A stretch of DNA of 64,000 bases, from assembly GCF_032854445.1 (NCBI RefSeq), contig NC_088306.1, positions 15,805,386 through 15,869,385 on the forward strand, in the 5' to 3' direction. This document shows, in pieces, positions 54,524-64,000 of this stretch (positions are counted from its first letter, which is position 1; each line of letters opens with the position of its first letter). Made by a program: the position numbers and the translations under genes. Origin of the DNA: Liolophura sinensis (taxonomy: Eukaryota > Mollusca > Polyplacophora > Chitonida > Chitonidae). Under the pieces are notes generated by a model. It made no database searches, was not told the origin of the DNA, and worked only from the letters and a program-made list of their open reading frames with translations.

Positions 54524-55337
54524 AAGTGAAACTGTGACAGTAATTATGCCAAGGAGGCTGATATAAATGAAAAAATAATTGTGCGGATTTCCGCCGATAC
54601 ATTTCCGGACGGAAAACAGAAAATAAGCCAACTACTTTTAGGATAAATAATGTTTTATGGATCAACACATATTAGTAAAACACATAGAAATACATTTTAT
54701 ACAGGTTAGGCATTTTATTATCATATTGCAATGTATCAATTTGGGCCTAATTTTTAAAATATATGGTTGGTTTTCCAGGAGCACAGAAAACGCCACTTTG
54801 ACATTTTTACAACTTTTGGTCCGAAAAAATCATTTAATAGGCTTCGAAGGCTATGGAGTTTAATTCCTACTTTGAATGAGCCTTCGGGAGATGTCAGTAG
54901 TGGTGACATATAATACCGGATCAATAAATCACTGAAAATGTTGTCCTCAAAAACAAAAGATAAACATAGTTCTGAGATATAGATAAGCCTACATCAAAGT
55001 GAATTATTGGTAACAGTATTATCGTTATTAAGGATTGTACTTTCGGGTGTTAATGAGATAGGTGTCTCAATTTTCAATAATAAAACTGCAAGCTCCGCCC
55101 AAATAACGACCATATTGTTACTAGACGCCAGTTGTTAAGTGACATTCACTAATTCACAATCTGAATTATTAATCTACATGAGCTGTACGTCCATTTAACT
55201 TTGATCAAGGAAAATGTAACGTCTATAACCTAGCATCTCCTATAAGCACGGTCAGCCAATCAGAAACAATTTCGTATGCCTTCAAACAATATATCGCAGA
55301 TATATCATCGGTGAAGGGACACTGGGTACACCCAATA
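54524..55337. other. Non-coding interval
   Basis: No gene or repeat recognised; a CCAATCAG sequence at about 55257 stands alone. Confidence 0.35.
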
Positions 55338-55637
55338 AACACTTGTGTTCTTCCAACAAAAGTCTTGTGTCATTTGAACAACTTTATATATTGTCTTGAA
55401 TTAAAACAAGGTCTTGTGAAATGAATACAAGATGTGTTGGATGTTCTACACAATACACAAATTTTTTGTTGTATTGCATAAATTACTTCATTTTGGCTCA
55501 ACACAAGTTTGTGTTTTATTATTTTGATATACAAACATGTTCACATTTATTAACACAAGATAATGTGTTGAGGTAACACATTTCTGTATTGAATGAAAAC
55601 AACACAAGTTATTATGTTAGATTTCATCACAAGTGTT
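55338..55637. mobile_element. Candidate MITE with ACACTTGTG ends
   Basis: Begins AACACTTGTG and ends CACAAGTGTT, and is filled with many degenerate copies of CAACACAAG and its complement. About 300 bp, no ORF. A SINE tail lies directly beyond it. Confidence 0.4.
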
Positions 55638-55654
55638 TTTTGTGTGTATAAAAT

Positions 55655-55762
55655 TTATTTCTTTATCTGATTGGTGTTTTACGCCGCATTCAAGAATATT
55701 TCACTTATACATTATGGTGGGAGGAAACAGGAGCCCGGTGAAAACCCACGACACAGATAAAA
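55655..55762 (-). mobile_element. SINE fragment, reverse
   Basis: TTATCTGATTGGTGTTTTAC, GCATTCAAGAATATTTCACT and GGTGGGAGGAAACAGG; the CGACGGCGGCC segment is deleted. Confidence 0.75.
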
Positions 55763-56732
55763 TGTATCACGGTAAATTCGGTGAGAGACTTAATATTGGT
55801 CATATGAAATATATAGCCCTAACAAAGCATGGTTAGTACGTGGATGTACGTGTATAGAACAGCTCTTGAAGGATCAAAATTCGACATGCGAGAGCTTACG
55901 GATATCGCTGCCCATTTAGACTTGAGTGTGGATACTCTGCCAACGATAGGCATTACCAAGCAGTGTTAGGCCGCCGTTAAAGCTAGAAATATCTACAACG
56001 AAAACCAGTTCTGCAATAAAGACTACTATGAAAAGAATACATGGTTGAAAAATAGAATTTGGGAAAGAAACTTTTATCGATATATTACAGCGTGTATAAT
56101 ACACAGGTGAAAAAATATTTGCCCCTCTACTTGATTTTAGGACCATATGAAAAAACATCACAAATTTAGGAAAGCAATTCTCCAAGTTTACTGCAGCCAA
56201 TGGTAATCAAAACCAGATGCCTTACATCACCGAACAGAATTTGGTAAAACTATACTAGTATTTGAAGATGGCTGTATAAAACTGCTGACGACTGAATGTT
56301 GTTTGGCGTTTTCCATCCATCATGTAAAAATGAACAATTTATCTCAATAAAATACAAATGACTTTTGAGATATGAAGCCAAAGAAAAGCAAAGAACAGTG
56401 AGTTTGAAAGACGAAAGTTCATTTACGTACACAAGGCGTTTCGATAATAATATCGTTTATTAAGATTTTGCCAACAAGTTCCATGATGAAATTTATTTGC
56501 ATATTCATGGCAGACTAAACCGGGCAAAGTAATGTAGGACTTGCCAAATTCCACTTTCTGTGCAAACTATAAAACATAACTTTACATTGAAAAGTAAAGT
56601 CATTATTTGTTCATCATTCTACTCTAAACTTAATGGTCACCAACTCTTAAAAGAAAACAGTTATCAAACATCATGTTTACCAACACAGGTTCAATATGAA
56701 GAAGTTTGATTTGACTTATTCACTGAATACAC
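55763..56732. other. Non-coding interval
   Basis: Open frames on the minus strand (55916-56200 and 56250-56432) have no recognisable content. Confidence 0.35.
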
Positions 56733-57178
56733 GTTGCAAATTACCCCATGGGAAACGTTGCAACTTACTCCATGGGAAACGCTGCAACTTACCCCATGGG
56801 AAACGCTGCAACTTACCCCATGGGAAACGTTGCGACTTACTCCATGGGAAACGCTGCAACTTACCCCATAGGGAACGTTGCAACTTACCCCATGGGAAAC
56901 GCTGCAACTTACCCCATGGGGAACGTTGCAACTTACTCCATGGGAAACGCTGCAACTTAGCCAATAGGGAACGTTGCAACTTACCCCATGGGAAACGCTG
57001 CAACTTAGCCCATGGGGAACGTTGCAACTTACTCCATGGGAAACGCTGCAACTTAGCCCATGGGGAACGTTGCAACTTACTCCATGGGAAACGCTGCAAC
57101 TTACTCCATGGGAAAGGCTGCAACTTACTCCATGGGAAACGCTGGAACTTAACCCATGGGGAACGTTGTAACTTACCT
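56733..57178. repeat. 24-bp tandem array, about 18 copies
   Basis: The unit is CCATGGGAAACGCTGCAACT plus TACC. Two variants, GGGAAACGCTG and GGGGAACGTTG, tend to alternate, suggesting a 48-bp dimer. Almost every unit contains CCATGG. Open frames across it on both strands are artefacts of the period of 24. Confidence 0.95.
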
Positions 57179-58620
57179 CAAGCGGCGTGCTTTAAATGTT
57201 ACCAATTCTATGGTTATCAACAAATTTGGTGGTTTCATAAAAGTACCAGGTACTGTCGATTTGTACACACTCAACGTCTGCATGTAAAAAGCTTGGGGTA
57301 AAACACCAAAAGTAATGTTCTTTAACATTTACTGAGGCCCTCTGAAAAATCTAAATTCTTTGCTAAAGGCATTGTAACCAACAACGATTCTATGACATAA
57401 TGGAAAATAAGGTATACGGTCTCATGAGAGCGATGAAGGCGATTCTTTCCGGGAAGACAGAAATATTCTCACTGCTGTAATTTGCCCCTGTATGCCCTGG
57501 TATTCCTTCAGGAAATGGGGAAAGATAGCACTTCTCTATATCCTTTTCCTTCTGGCAGCTGACCAGCTTTAATCTCTGCTCAGTACGGATTCCACCGGAC
57601 TATCAAAGCAGATTCGCTTCATCACAACTATATACATATATTAATGTAGGTGAATGCACGTGCAGGTTTGGAGCATACTTAAAACTGTGTGAATAGTAAA
57701 ACCTGGGACAATGGTATAGCCGTTCGCTGTGATGCCATTTAAGGTTTTGCATAGGGCATGCGCCTTTAGAGTAAAGACGAATTCTTCAAGGTTTTAAGCA
57801 GAAGTTCTTCAGGAGACTTAGATGATCTTTCTGGAGTTTGAATAGGAAATACATCTGGAGACAGAATAGAGAATCCAGCGAGGGAACTAAACCTTTGGGT
57901 GTTTAGGATAAAAATCAGCTTAAGAGATAATCTCACTGAGAATTGAATAGAAACGTCATCAGGATAGGCATTATATAATCCTTCGGAGAATATAAAATTT
58001 AAATTGAGACACTTAACAGGGCATTCATCATGACACCTAAGCAGACACCCAAACAGACACTTAACAAGAAATCCGCCAAGGCTCAAACAGGCTATTTGAC
58101 AAGATACTTACTTGGATACAATATAGGTTATCCATCAGGACACCTAATTATGCCCAGTTAAGTTCCCGTAACACCAAGTGCACAATAGACATTGTGACTA
58201 TAGCGATTTCGTGTCTCGCGTTATCTGTTATGAGTAGTGAAACGACCTCAGCTTTAGTTTGCACTCTCTCTCTTTCAGCTTGTTATCTGATGGAGTGCCG
58301 GTTCCTCACATACCTGTACATGACAGCGCATGCGCAAGCGTCTTCAGCATACATGTACACCGGTTAGACTCACAGCAGAGGTCGTAGTCTTATAACCGAT
58401 GAAACTAGTTAGAGGTTAGATCTAACATGATATCAAGAGTTAAACTTGTACACCTATACCAGAGAATCGCTTTAACCAGGTTTAAAAAACTAACGTTTTG
58501 TTGTCCAACCGGATGCCCTGCAAACATCATATAAATATTCAGTTTTTCCTATGACGTCACATCACCAGTGCTGTCGCGGAGTATCAGACATAAGATATAG
58601 TATGAGAGTACGAAGCAGAA
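57179..58620. other. Intergenic, downstream of the STEAP gene
   Basis: No gene recognised. A 106-codon minus-strand frame at 57766-58086 is low in complexity (CLFGCLLRCHDECPVKCL) and unassigned. Confidence 0.35.
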
Positions 58621-58631
58621 CGCAGGATTCG

Positions 58632-58637
58632 TTTATT
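58632..58637 (-). terminator. Candidate poly(A) signal of the STEAP gene
   Basis: AATAAA on the minus strand, about 160 bases downstream of the STEAP stop codon. Confidence 0.5.
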
Positions 58638-58795
58638 ACACCCATTACATTGCAGATTCGGTACTTTCAATTCATGAAAAAATCTATTTCTTAGTTCCAC
58701 ATTCTATTAAAAGTCAGAATTTTCTTTCACTAAGAAACACCACCACAACACCAAGAAGTTGGTAAATTTGACTCTACACGAAATCTGTCGCCCCG

Positions 58796-60271
58796 TTATG
58801 GTATATCTTGTAGATCAGCGACAGGCGGGTGAGTAAATACGTCTCTTTCCTTAGACTTTTTTTTGCGTCGGAACTTCTTGCGATCGTGTGACTTTGATGT
58901 TGACTCCTCTTTACTGTCCATCGAATCCTCTCGGTCGAATCCCTGTCGGATTTTATGAAGGTGGTTAGCAATACATGGCATGATCATAAAGAGCTTGAAC
59001 AACAGCGTTAGAACAGGGATGATGACGGCCAGAAAGGCCAGAGAGTCTAGCACGTGCACTTTCTTCGTAGCTTTCGCCCAGTTAGGCAAACCTCGGAAGA
59101 TCGCATGCGCAATGCAGAAGAAGAGAGCCACGTGACCACATCCGGACTGGACGAAGCGCCATTCGCGCCAGTTGAGAGTATGGGCCACAGAAGGGATTGC
59201 AGTTAATCCGAGGATTAGCAGAAGCATCAGGGCTATGATTCCCAGAAACATGGCCGTCTCGGCCTGCCAGAGCATCCAACCAGGCTGATACAAAAATAGC
59301 TCGGACTTGTTAGTGGACAGCAGAATTGACTTGAACACGTAGAAGTCGGGGTAGTAGGTCGGTCCCATGGTCAAAGTGGACATCATCACATGAATGAAGA
59401 TTAAGAAAAGCGCAATGATACCAAGACTCTTTCTCGCCTTCAACCACTTATCCAACCAGCGAGGGAACCTCTTGTGACGAGTGCCGTAGTAAATCTGCGT
59501 CATCCCAGCCACCGAACTCGGCAGGTACGTGATAGCTAACAGGGTGATAGCCGTCATACAGATCGGCTTGTTCAGCACTTTGAGAGGGAACTGGGCCCCG
59601 TCGTAAATCTTCATTCTCACGTAGAACTTAAACACGGCGTATATGAACCAGACGACAAAGATGAGCAAGGTTATCAGAAAAGAACCTCCCCACCCGGAGA
59701 AAAGGCGGATGGGCATTTTCTCTATTCCTCTTGACATGCGCAGTCTCCCCATGTCGACTGGCACGAATCCTAACAGTTTCACCATTTCGCAGATCACGTG
59801 ACGTACTTCGGGATTGTCACTGGCCACGTAGACTCGCTTCTCCTCCGTGCAATAGCCTATATTCTCCATGTTGTAGGCGGACACCACGTTAAAAGCCTTC
59901 ACGAAGCACGTCTGTGGGAACATGGACGCCAAGTACTCGGCATTAGACTCGTTACGATCTCGTTTGTCCTGATTAGACACATCAATGACGACTTTACCGG
60001 ACAAAATATCTTGGAACTCGAGCAGGGAGTTGAAATGTTTCTTGTGAATAGCAAAGACGAGCATGGTGGCCGTCTTTATGCATTCTTCGATTGAGACTAC
60101 ATCCACGCCCGCAAAAATCTGGTCTCGCTTCGCCAAGTCTCGCTCCTCAGGAAATCTGCTTCCGATGATGACGTTGTACCCAGCACGAAGCAACCGCTTT
60201 GATATGGCTAACCCGAAATCCCCTGTACCAATCACACCCAATACCCGCAGATCAACAATTGCGTTCGCCAT
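58796..60271 (-). CDS. STEAP: STEAP family metalloreductase (STEAP2/3/4-like)
   Basis: STEAP proteins reduce Fe3+ and Cu2+ at membranes, passing electrons from NADPH through FAD and one heme. This 491-aa frame has both halves. Residues 9-180 are an F420H2:NADP+ oxidoreductase-like Rossmann domain, with GTGDFG (15-20) and GSRFPEER (37-44, where the NADPH phosphate would bind). Residues about 195-435 hold six hydrophobic segments of the ferric-reductase type, with likely heme-ligand histidines His294 (IFIHVMM) and His389 (FCIAHAIF), similarly spaced to human STEAPs. The tail (about 440-480) is very Lys/Arg/Ser-rich. Length fits STEAP2/3 (about 490). Chosen start: MANAIVDL at 60271; a longer frame begins at 60313, but TATTAACAG just upstream of the ATG looks like a splice acceptor, placing the extra codons in an intron. 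The coding part is one exon. Confidence 0.93.
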   Translation of the reverse strand: MANAIVDLRVLGVIGTGDFGLAISKRLLRAGYNVIIGSRFPEERDLAKRDQIFAGVDVVSIEECIKTATMLVFAIHKKHFNSLLEFQDILSGKVVIDVSNQDKRDRNESNAEYLASMFPQTCFVKAFNVVSAYNMENIGYCTEEKRVYVASDNPEVRHVICEMVKLLGFVPVDMGRLRMSRGIEKMPIRLFSGWGGSFLITLLIFVVWFIYAVFKFYVRMKIYDGAQFPLKVLNKPICMTAITLLAITYLPSSVAGMTQIYYGTRHKRFPRWLDKWLKARKSLGIIALFLIFIHVMMSTLTMGPTYYPDFYVFKSILLSTNKSELFLYQPGWMLWQAETAMFLGIIALMLLLILGLTAIPSVAHTLNWREWRFVQSGCGHVALFFCIAHAIFRGLPNWAKATKKVHVLDSLAFLAVIIPVLTLLFKLFMIMPCIANHLHKIRQGFDREDSMDSKEESTSKSHDRKKFRRKKKSKERDVFTHPPVADLQDIP

Positions 60272-60470
60272 CTTGGAATCTTCTTCACCTGTTAATACAA
60301 TGACAAAATACAATTAAGCTAAAGCTAAAACATAAGTAAGGTTCACCATACAGACAACTGAAAACTATGCGTAAGAATACTTTCATTTAGTTTTTCAGAT
60401 TTTTGAGGAGAGTGTTGAAAGGCATTCAAATATTTGAATACTGTGGTGGGCTTTAAGAGCCCTATTGACG
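60272..60470 (-). other. STEAP 5' flank with a probable 5' UTR splice acceptor
   Basis: On the minus strand TTGTATTAACAG|GTGAAGAAG lies 17 bases before the ATG and looks like a splice acceptor, implying a non-coding first exon further upstream. A perfect 16-base palindrome ATTCAAATATTTGAAT is at 60424-60439. Confidence 0.4.
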
Positions 60471-60472
60471 GT

Positions 60473-60635
60473 ATCTAGGAACTCTGACGTCACATCAACC
60501 GTCATCCCTGATGTTCACGAGAAAGACGGTTTTTTTGGAACATTATTTCAATAATCTTTTATTCATGGGTAAAAAGAGATATTCAAACTTTCAGTGTCGT
60601 GCTTAAACTTCCTGTGACACCAGAGTTCCTAATCT
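60473..60635. mobile_element. Small inverted-repeat element (MITE-like) upstream of STEAP
   Basis: The ends are ATCTAGGAACTCTGACGTCA at 60473 and TGTGACACCAGAGTTCCTAA at 60613; they are inverted copies over about 22 bases with two or three mismatches. The left end contains a perfect CRE (TGACGTCA, 60485-60492). About 160 bp, no ORF. Confidence 0.6.
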
Positions 60636-60660
60636 CTGAGAGTATGGTTCATAAGAGGGA

Positions 60661-60753
60661 CGGACAAAAGCCCCGGCGGACAAACACCCTGCGGACAAAA
60701 CCCCAGCGGGCTAAACCCCAGTCGGACAAAACCCCCCGGCAAACATAAGCCCC
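60661..60753 (+). repeat. Iterated ~18-bp motif GCGGACAAAAGCCCCAG (left cluster)
   Basis: About five imperfect copies of CGGACAAAAGCCCCGG. A cluster of the same motif in reverse complement is found at 61685-61750. Confidence 0.8.
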
Positions 60754-61684
60754 TCGATCAGTTATTCAGATTTCAATAAATGTTTGCAATCAATAGAACC
60801 CCTTCTTGCTCGTTCAATCGCCATGTATTCTAACCGTTTTTGACGACATCTTTCAGCTGTGTACGGACTGCTCGATCGCCATTCAAGGCTTATCTTAAAG
60901 TCTACAAGTATGGTAAACAATTGCTGTTTTGCAGTTTGTGTTTTCAGCAGAAGAATTTTTTTCCCTATTCTATGAACACAAATATTATATGCATATATGT
61001 TAATTGTTCCTATCCGTGAAATATACTTTACATGCTATAGCCCAACACCTCTAAAGAAAATGGTTGATTCCAAATACTTGTAACAGTGAGGGTTTAAACC
61101 TCAGAAAACTAAAGAAACAAAACGTGCCTGTTTCAATCTTTCAGAGTGCAGATGTTCAAAAACATTCATTTTTCCTGATTATCCTGTTCTTTTTAAGCGT
61201 ATTCAAAAAAAATATTTTTCTTGTGAACTACAATATTATTTGGTTTCCGAAATTTATAAATAATCAAAATTTTTAAATACATCTGTTAAAGTGAACATAT
61301 AAAATTACATAAGATGCCTGTAAAGCGACTCAAAATGAATACCTTAGAGCAGGCGCGAGGTGATACTGTGTTAAGTATCCTGTATGCCATGGCGAAATAC
61401 TTCAGCCAAACAAACTGAGTATAGCGTTAGAATAAACATATATTTGCCCGACGAAAAGCATTCAATGATAATATTAGAGACATCAGAGACAGTCATTTTT
61501 GGCGACATCGTTGTGAAAACTTATGAGAGGAAATCTGTTGAACACGAGTGACAGACTGAGACAGATTTTGATGACAAGTTTTTAGATGGAAAACAAAGTC
61601 ACACTGTTTGAATATCCGTCAACAAATACTTAGCATCATTTTGTTAGACTGTCGAATATGATTTCTAGGTTAATCAAGACGACT
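60754..61684. other. A/T-rich interval between inverted iteron clusters
   Basis: No ORF of interest (the longest, 70 codons at 61064-61276, is low complexity). If the two clusters are ends of one element, this would be its non-coding interior. Confidence 0.4.
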
Positions 61685-61750
61685 GGGCTTTTGTCTGCTG
61701 GGGCTTTTGTCCGCCTTGGCTTTTGTCCGCGGGGCTGCTGACCTCTTGGC
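61685..61750 (-). repeat. Iterated ~18-bp motif (right cluster, inverted)
   Basis: Copies of GGGCTTTTGTCCGCCTTGG-type sequence, the reverse complement of the left cluster. Together they bracket about 0.93 kb of A/T-rich DNA and may be subterminal repeats of one element. Confidence 0.75.
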
Positions 61751-64000
61751 TTTTTTTTTCTGGATTCCGTCCATGAAGTCCACCTTAGAATTCAAAGTTT
61801 GAACGCTTTTAACTCTTTGCACAAAAATGTAAAAAATAAATGAAAGTATATTTATGCATAGTTTTAAGTGGTCTATTTAGCCATGTCTACCTCGATTTTT
61901 AGAGGTGTTTTCCTTTAATACTACAAGGCTAAAAAGACTATTAATGCTTAGATGACTTAATTGTTCACTTGAAATTTATGTTGGATTACAAGCACTACCA
62001 TTAATACGTCTTTATTTAAAGGGCGGTTTGGTTTTCTTCACCATATACGTTGAGTAAATCATATTTTATTTGAATTGATTTATTTGACTGGTGTTTTTAC
62101 GACGTACCCCAAAATATTAATCATGTTTATTAACGACGTAAAAGACAAGTCAAATAAATAAGTAACTGATTAAGTCACCGATTTAGTGCATGCTTGCTGG
62201 TTATGTGTTGTATCAATACGCATGTTTGATCTAATCCAGTTCTGTCTGGGTTGGGAGCGACTTGATTTGGATCAATACACGTAGGCCTACGCCCAAGCCC
62301 AAACCGAACCATCGTCATAGAACAACATATACTTCTCCTTAATCAAAAAATGAAAGAGACAAGAAAAGGTAAATTCAAGGCGAGAAAGAAACATTTAGCA
62401 CTCGATATTTGAAAAAATATGTTGATAAAATATTATGCTTTAAAGTTTTTCAGAAGCGCGCCTAACATGGTCTTGTGTACACAGTCAAAAATAAGCAAAA
62501 AAAAAAAAAAATACATGTATTAAGCCTTGGATGAAGATTCAGTTACACATCCCAGACAGAGAGACGTGCCCATGCGCTAAAGCTTCAATAAAATATCACT
62601 TCGCAAAAATATTCCAGGACCAGAGGAGTAAAGTTGACCTTAACATCACAATAAAGGGTTTTCTCTTAGATATAATTCGTGTACACACAAATGCTTAATA
62701 CCTATTTATTATTTTCATTCAAAATAACATAGGCTGTTATCTTTTATTTCACAGACTGTAAACTGACCTATCACATTGTGAAATATTAGCTCAGTTGACG
62801 CATGACCTGGACATATAGGCTCACATCCAAAGTCCCATTTCCTGTTGGAGTTTAAGGGCGAACGAGGGAACCTGAGCGCTTTTGGGATGTTACTGATTCA
62901 AAGACCACAAACCGTTTGATGTTGTTGTTGTAACCATATCCTGGTGGTTGCCAATTTATACGGCTTAACCTCTGTCTGTTAGGTTAGGTAAATGTTAGGT
63001 TACAGCAATGTGTATCGTGTTAACGCGAAGTGTTTTCTTAACTCTCACAGGGAAAAGTCTCATCCAAAACTGTGATGGAGGCTTCCAGATGCACGTGGAC
63101 TCTCACTAGGCATGTCTGCTTCCAGAGTAGACTCTGATGCTAAGGTCCGCCATTGGTAAATGTCCGCCATTGGTGATACTCCCTTCGGCGCGAAGCAAAC
63201 GTTATATACAGCTTAACGTTTGCCGATATAGTATGGCAACCATTTGTGTGATAGACGATATATTAACTCAGGAATCTGGCGTAGAAAATCCGAACGGGTA
63301 ATGAAATTATATGCTCTGAGACTGAGGGGTTGGGGAGCGGGATTGAGAATTCAGACTATGAGAAGAGGCTATGAGGGGGCAGTTTGTTCCAGAATATTCA
63401 GGATAAACAACCAAAGATGTCTGTATCTACAGGTTAGCTTGTCTCATATGACGGCACGGCGAAATTCCATGCCTGTAGTATCGGTTCACGTTCGTGAGTT
63501 TTTTTTTTTTTTTTGGGGGGGGGGGGGGCGTGAGTGAGGAGGGTGGGTGGGTGTGAGTAGGGCTGGTGGTGGGAGTATACCCATATAGATGACCGTGAAA
63601 CGGCAACCACAATCCCACACAAACAGTATCGTGTGTACAAGCGTAACTTTTCTGCAATTCTTTGTATGATCACCAGAACCACACGATTGCGGGCCGAGTC
63701 AGTCGACCTTATGGTGGAGGCGCCTGAACGAGGTAGAAGGTCGCTCGTGACAGTGAGAGGCCCTCTTGGCACAGAACGATTTGGCTGATTCTAACATAGG
63801 ATATGAAGGCTGCTCTTATGACGTAAGATGCGTCCAAAAATGCCGTGTTTTCTATACAACTGGTCCTATACACTCCAAAAAATTAATCTGTTAAGTTTAA
63901 CAGGAAGCCTGTCGTCTTAGCCATACTAGATATGCATTTTGTAATCACAACACAATATTGTGTCGTAATCGAGATAATGTTCTGTTAGAATCGTTACATT
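61751..64000. other. Right-end interval without recognised gene
   Basis: Contains a SINE tail remnant at about 62075-62115 (TTTATTTGACTGGTGTTTTT, ACGACGTACC) and a T-run plus G-run at 63501-63530. Open frames around 63.2-63.8 kb straddle these runs and are not credible genes. Confidence 0.4.
63501..63560. repeat. Poly(T)/poly(G) low-complexity run
   Basis: A T-run followed by a G-run of about 14, then GAGGAGGGTGGGTGGGTGTG; able to form a G-quadruplex. Confidence 0.9.

Noticed and set aside
56696-57301. 201-codon plus-strand and 135-codon minus-strand frames rich in NLPHGKRC-type repeats
   Set aside because: Both strands are open because the 24-bp unit lacks stops; no splice sites or flanking coding sequence.
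60272-60313. Longer STEAP start (14 extra codons)
   Set aside because: The extra codons span a TATTAACAG that looks like a splice acceptor; the family N-terminus fits MANAIVDL better.
63244-63772. Frames of 76-112 codons at the right end
   Set aside because: They pass through poly(T)/poly(G), yielding poly-Phe, poly-Gly or poly-Pro/Lys; not credible coding sequence.

Overview
This is eukaryotic, animal, intron-rich and repeat-rich DNA, most likely from a mollusc or close lophotrochozoan. The pointers are at least a dozen copies or fragments of a tRNA-derived SINE whose 3' body (a 'gtataagtgaaatattctt' core and a short A/T-rich tail) I know as typical of molluscan genomes, a Crypton-type recombinase remnant, a Ty3/gypsy remnant, and four animal genes. 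No bacterial operons, rRNA or canonical tRNA genes were seen.

Layout. (1) 1-1366, + strand: last coding exon of a class II CPD photolyase whose body lies off the left edge. (2) 1.9-10.6 kb: no gene, but six tandem arrays and SINE pieces, including a 48-bp array of about 40 units. (3) 10.8-32.8 kb, - strand: a complete ANKMY1 gene (MORN repeats, ankyrin repeats, MYND zinc finger). I joined 16 exons by hand; every splice phase closes and the predicted protein is 1111 aa, or 1090 aa with an alternative C-terminus. (4) 33.7-35.0 kb: probable divergent promoter region with an RFX-type X-box on the ANKMY1 side and E-box, CCAAT and ETS sites on the other. (5) 35.5-40.3 kb, + strand: PCED1-like PC-esterase (SGNH hydrolase fold) in four exons, 550 aa. 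(6) 40.3-58.7 kb: no host gene recognised; a broken Crypton recombinase, a broken Ty3/gypsy gag-pol, a fold-back element, many SINE pieces and a 24-bp array. (7) 58.8-60.3 kb, - strand: a STEAP family metalloreductase with an uninterrupted 491-codon reading frame. (8) 60.4-64 kb: small inverted-repeat elements and no recognised gene.

The genes do not form a pathway. ANKMY1 and PCED1 are head to head and may share a regulatory interval; the photolyase and the STEAP gene are independent neighbours.

The most striking observation is that minisatellites have grown out of exon-intron boundaries. In ANKMY1, five splice junctions (donor of exon 4, donor of exon 7, acceptor and donor of exon 12, acceptor of the MYND exon 14) each adjoin an array in which every unit repeats the exon edge plus the neighbouring intron, so that the intron carries many copies of the splice site. 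The photolyase terminal exon shows a small version of the same thing. One array (60 bp, exon 12) keeps the reading frame open through all units. All calls are from reading the sequence; no alignment or database search was run.
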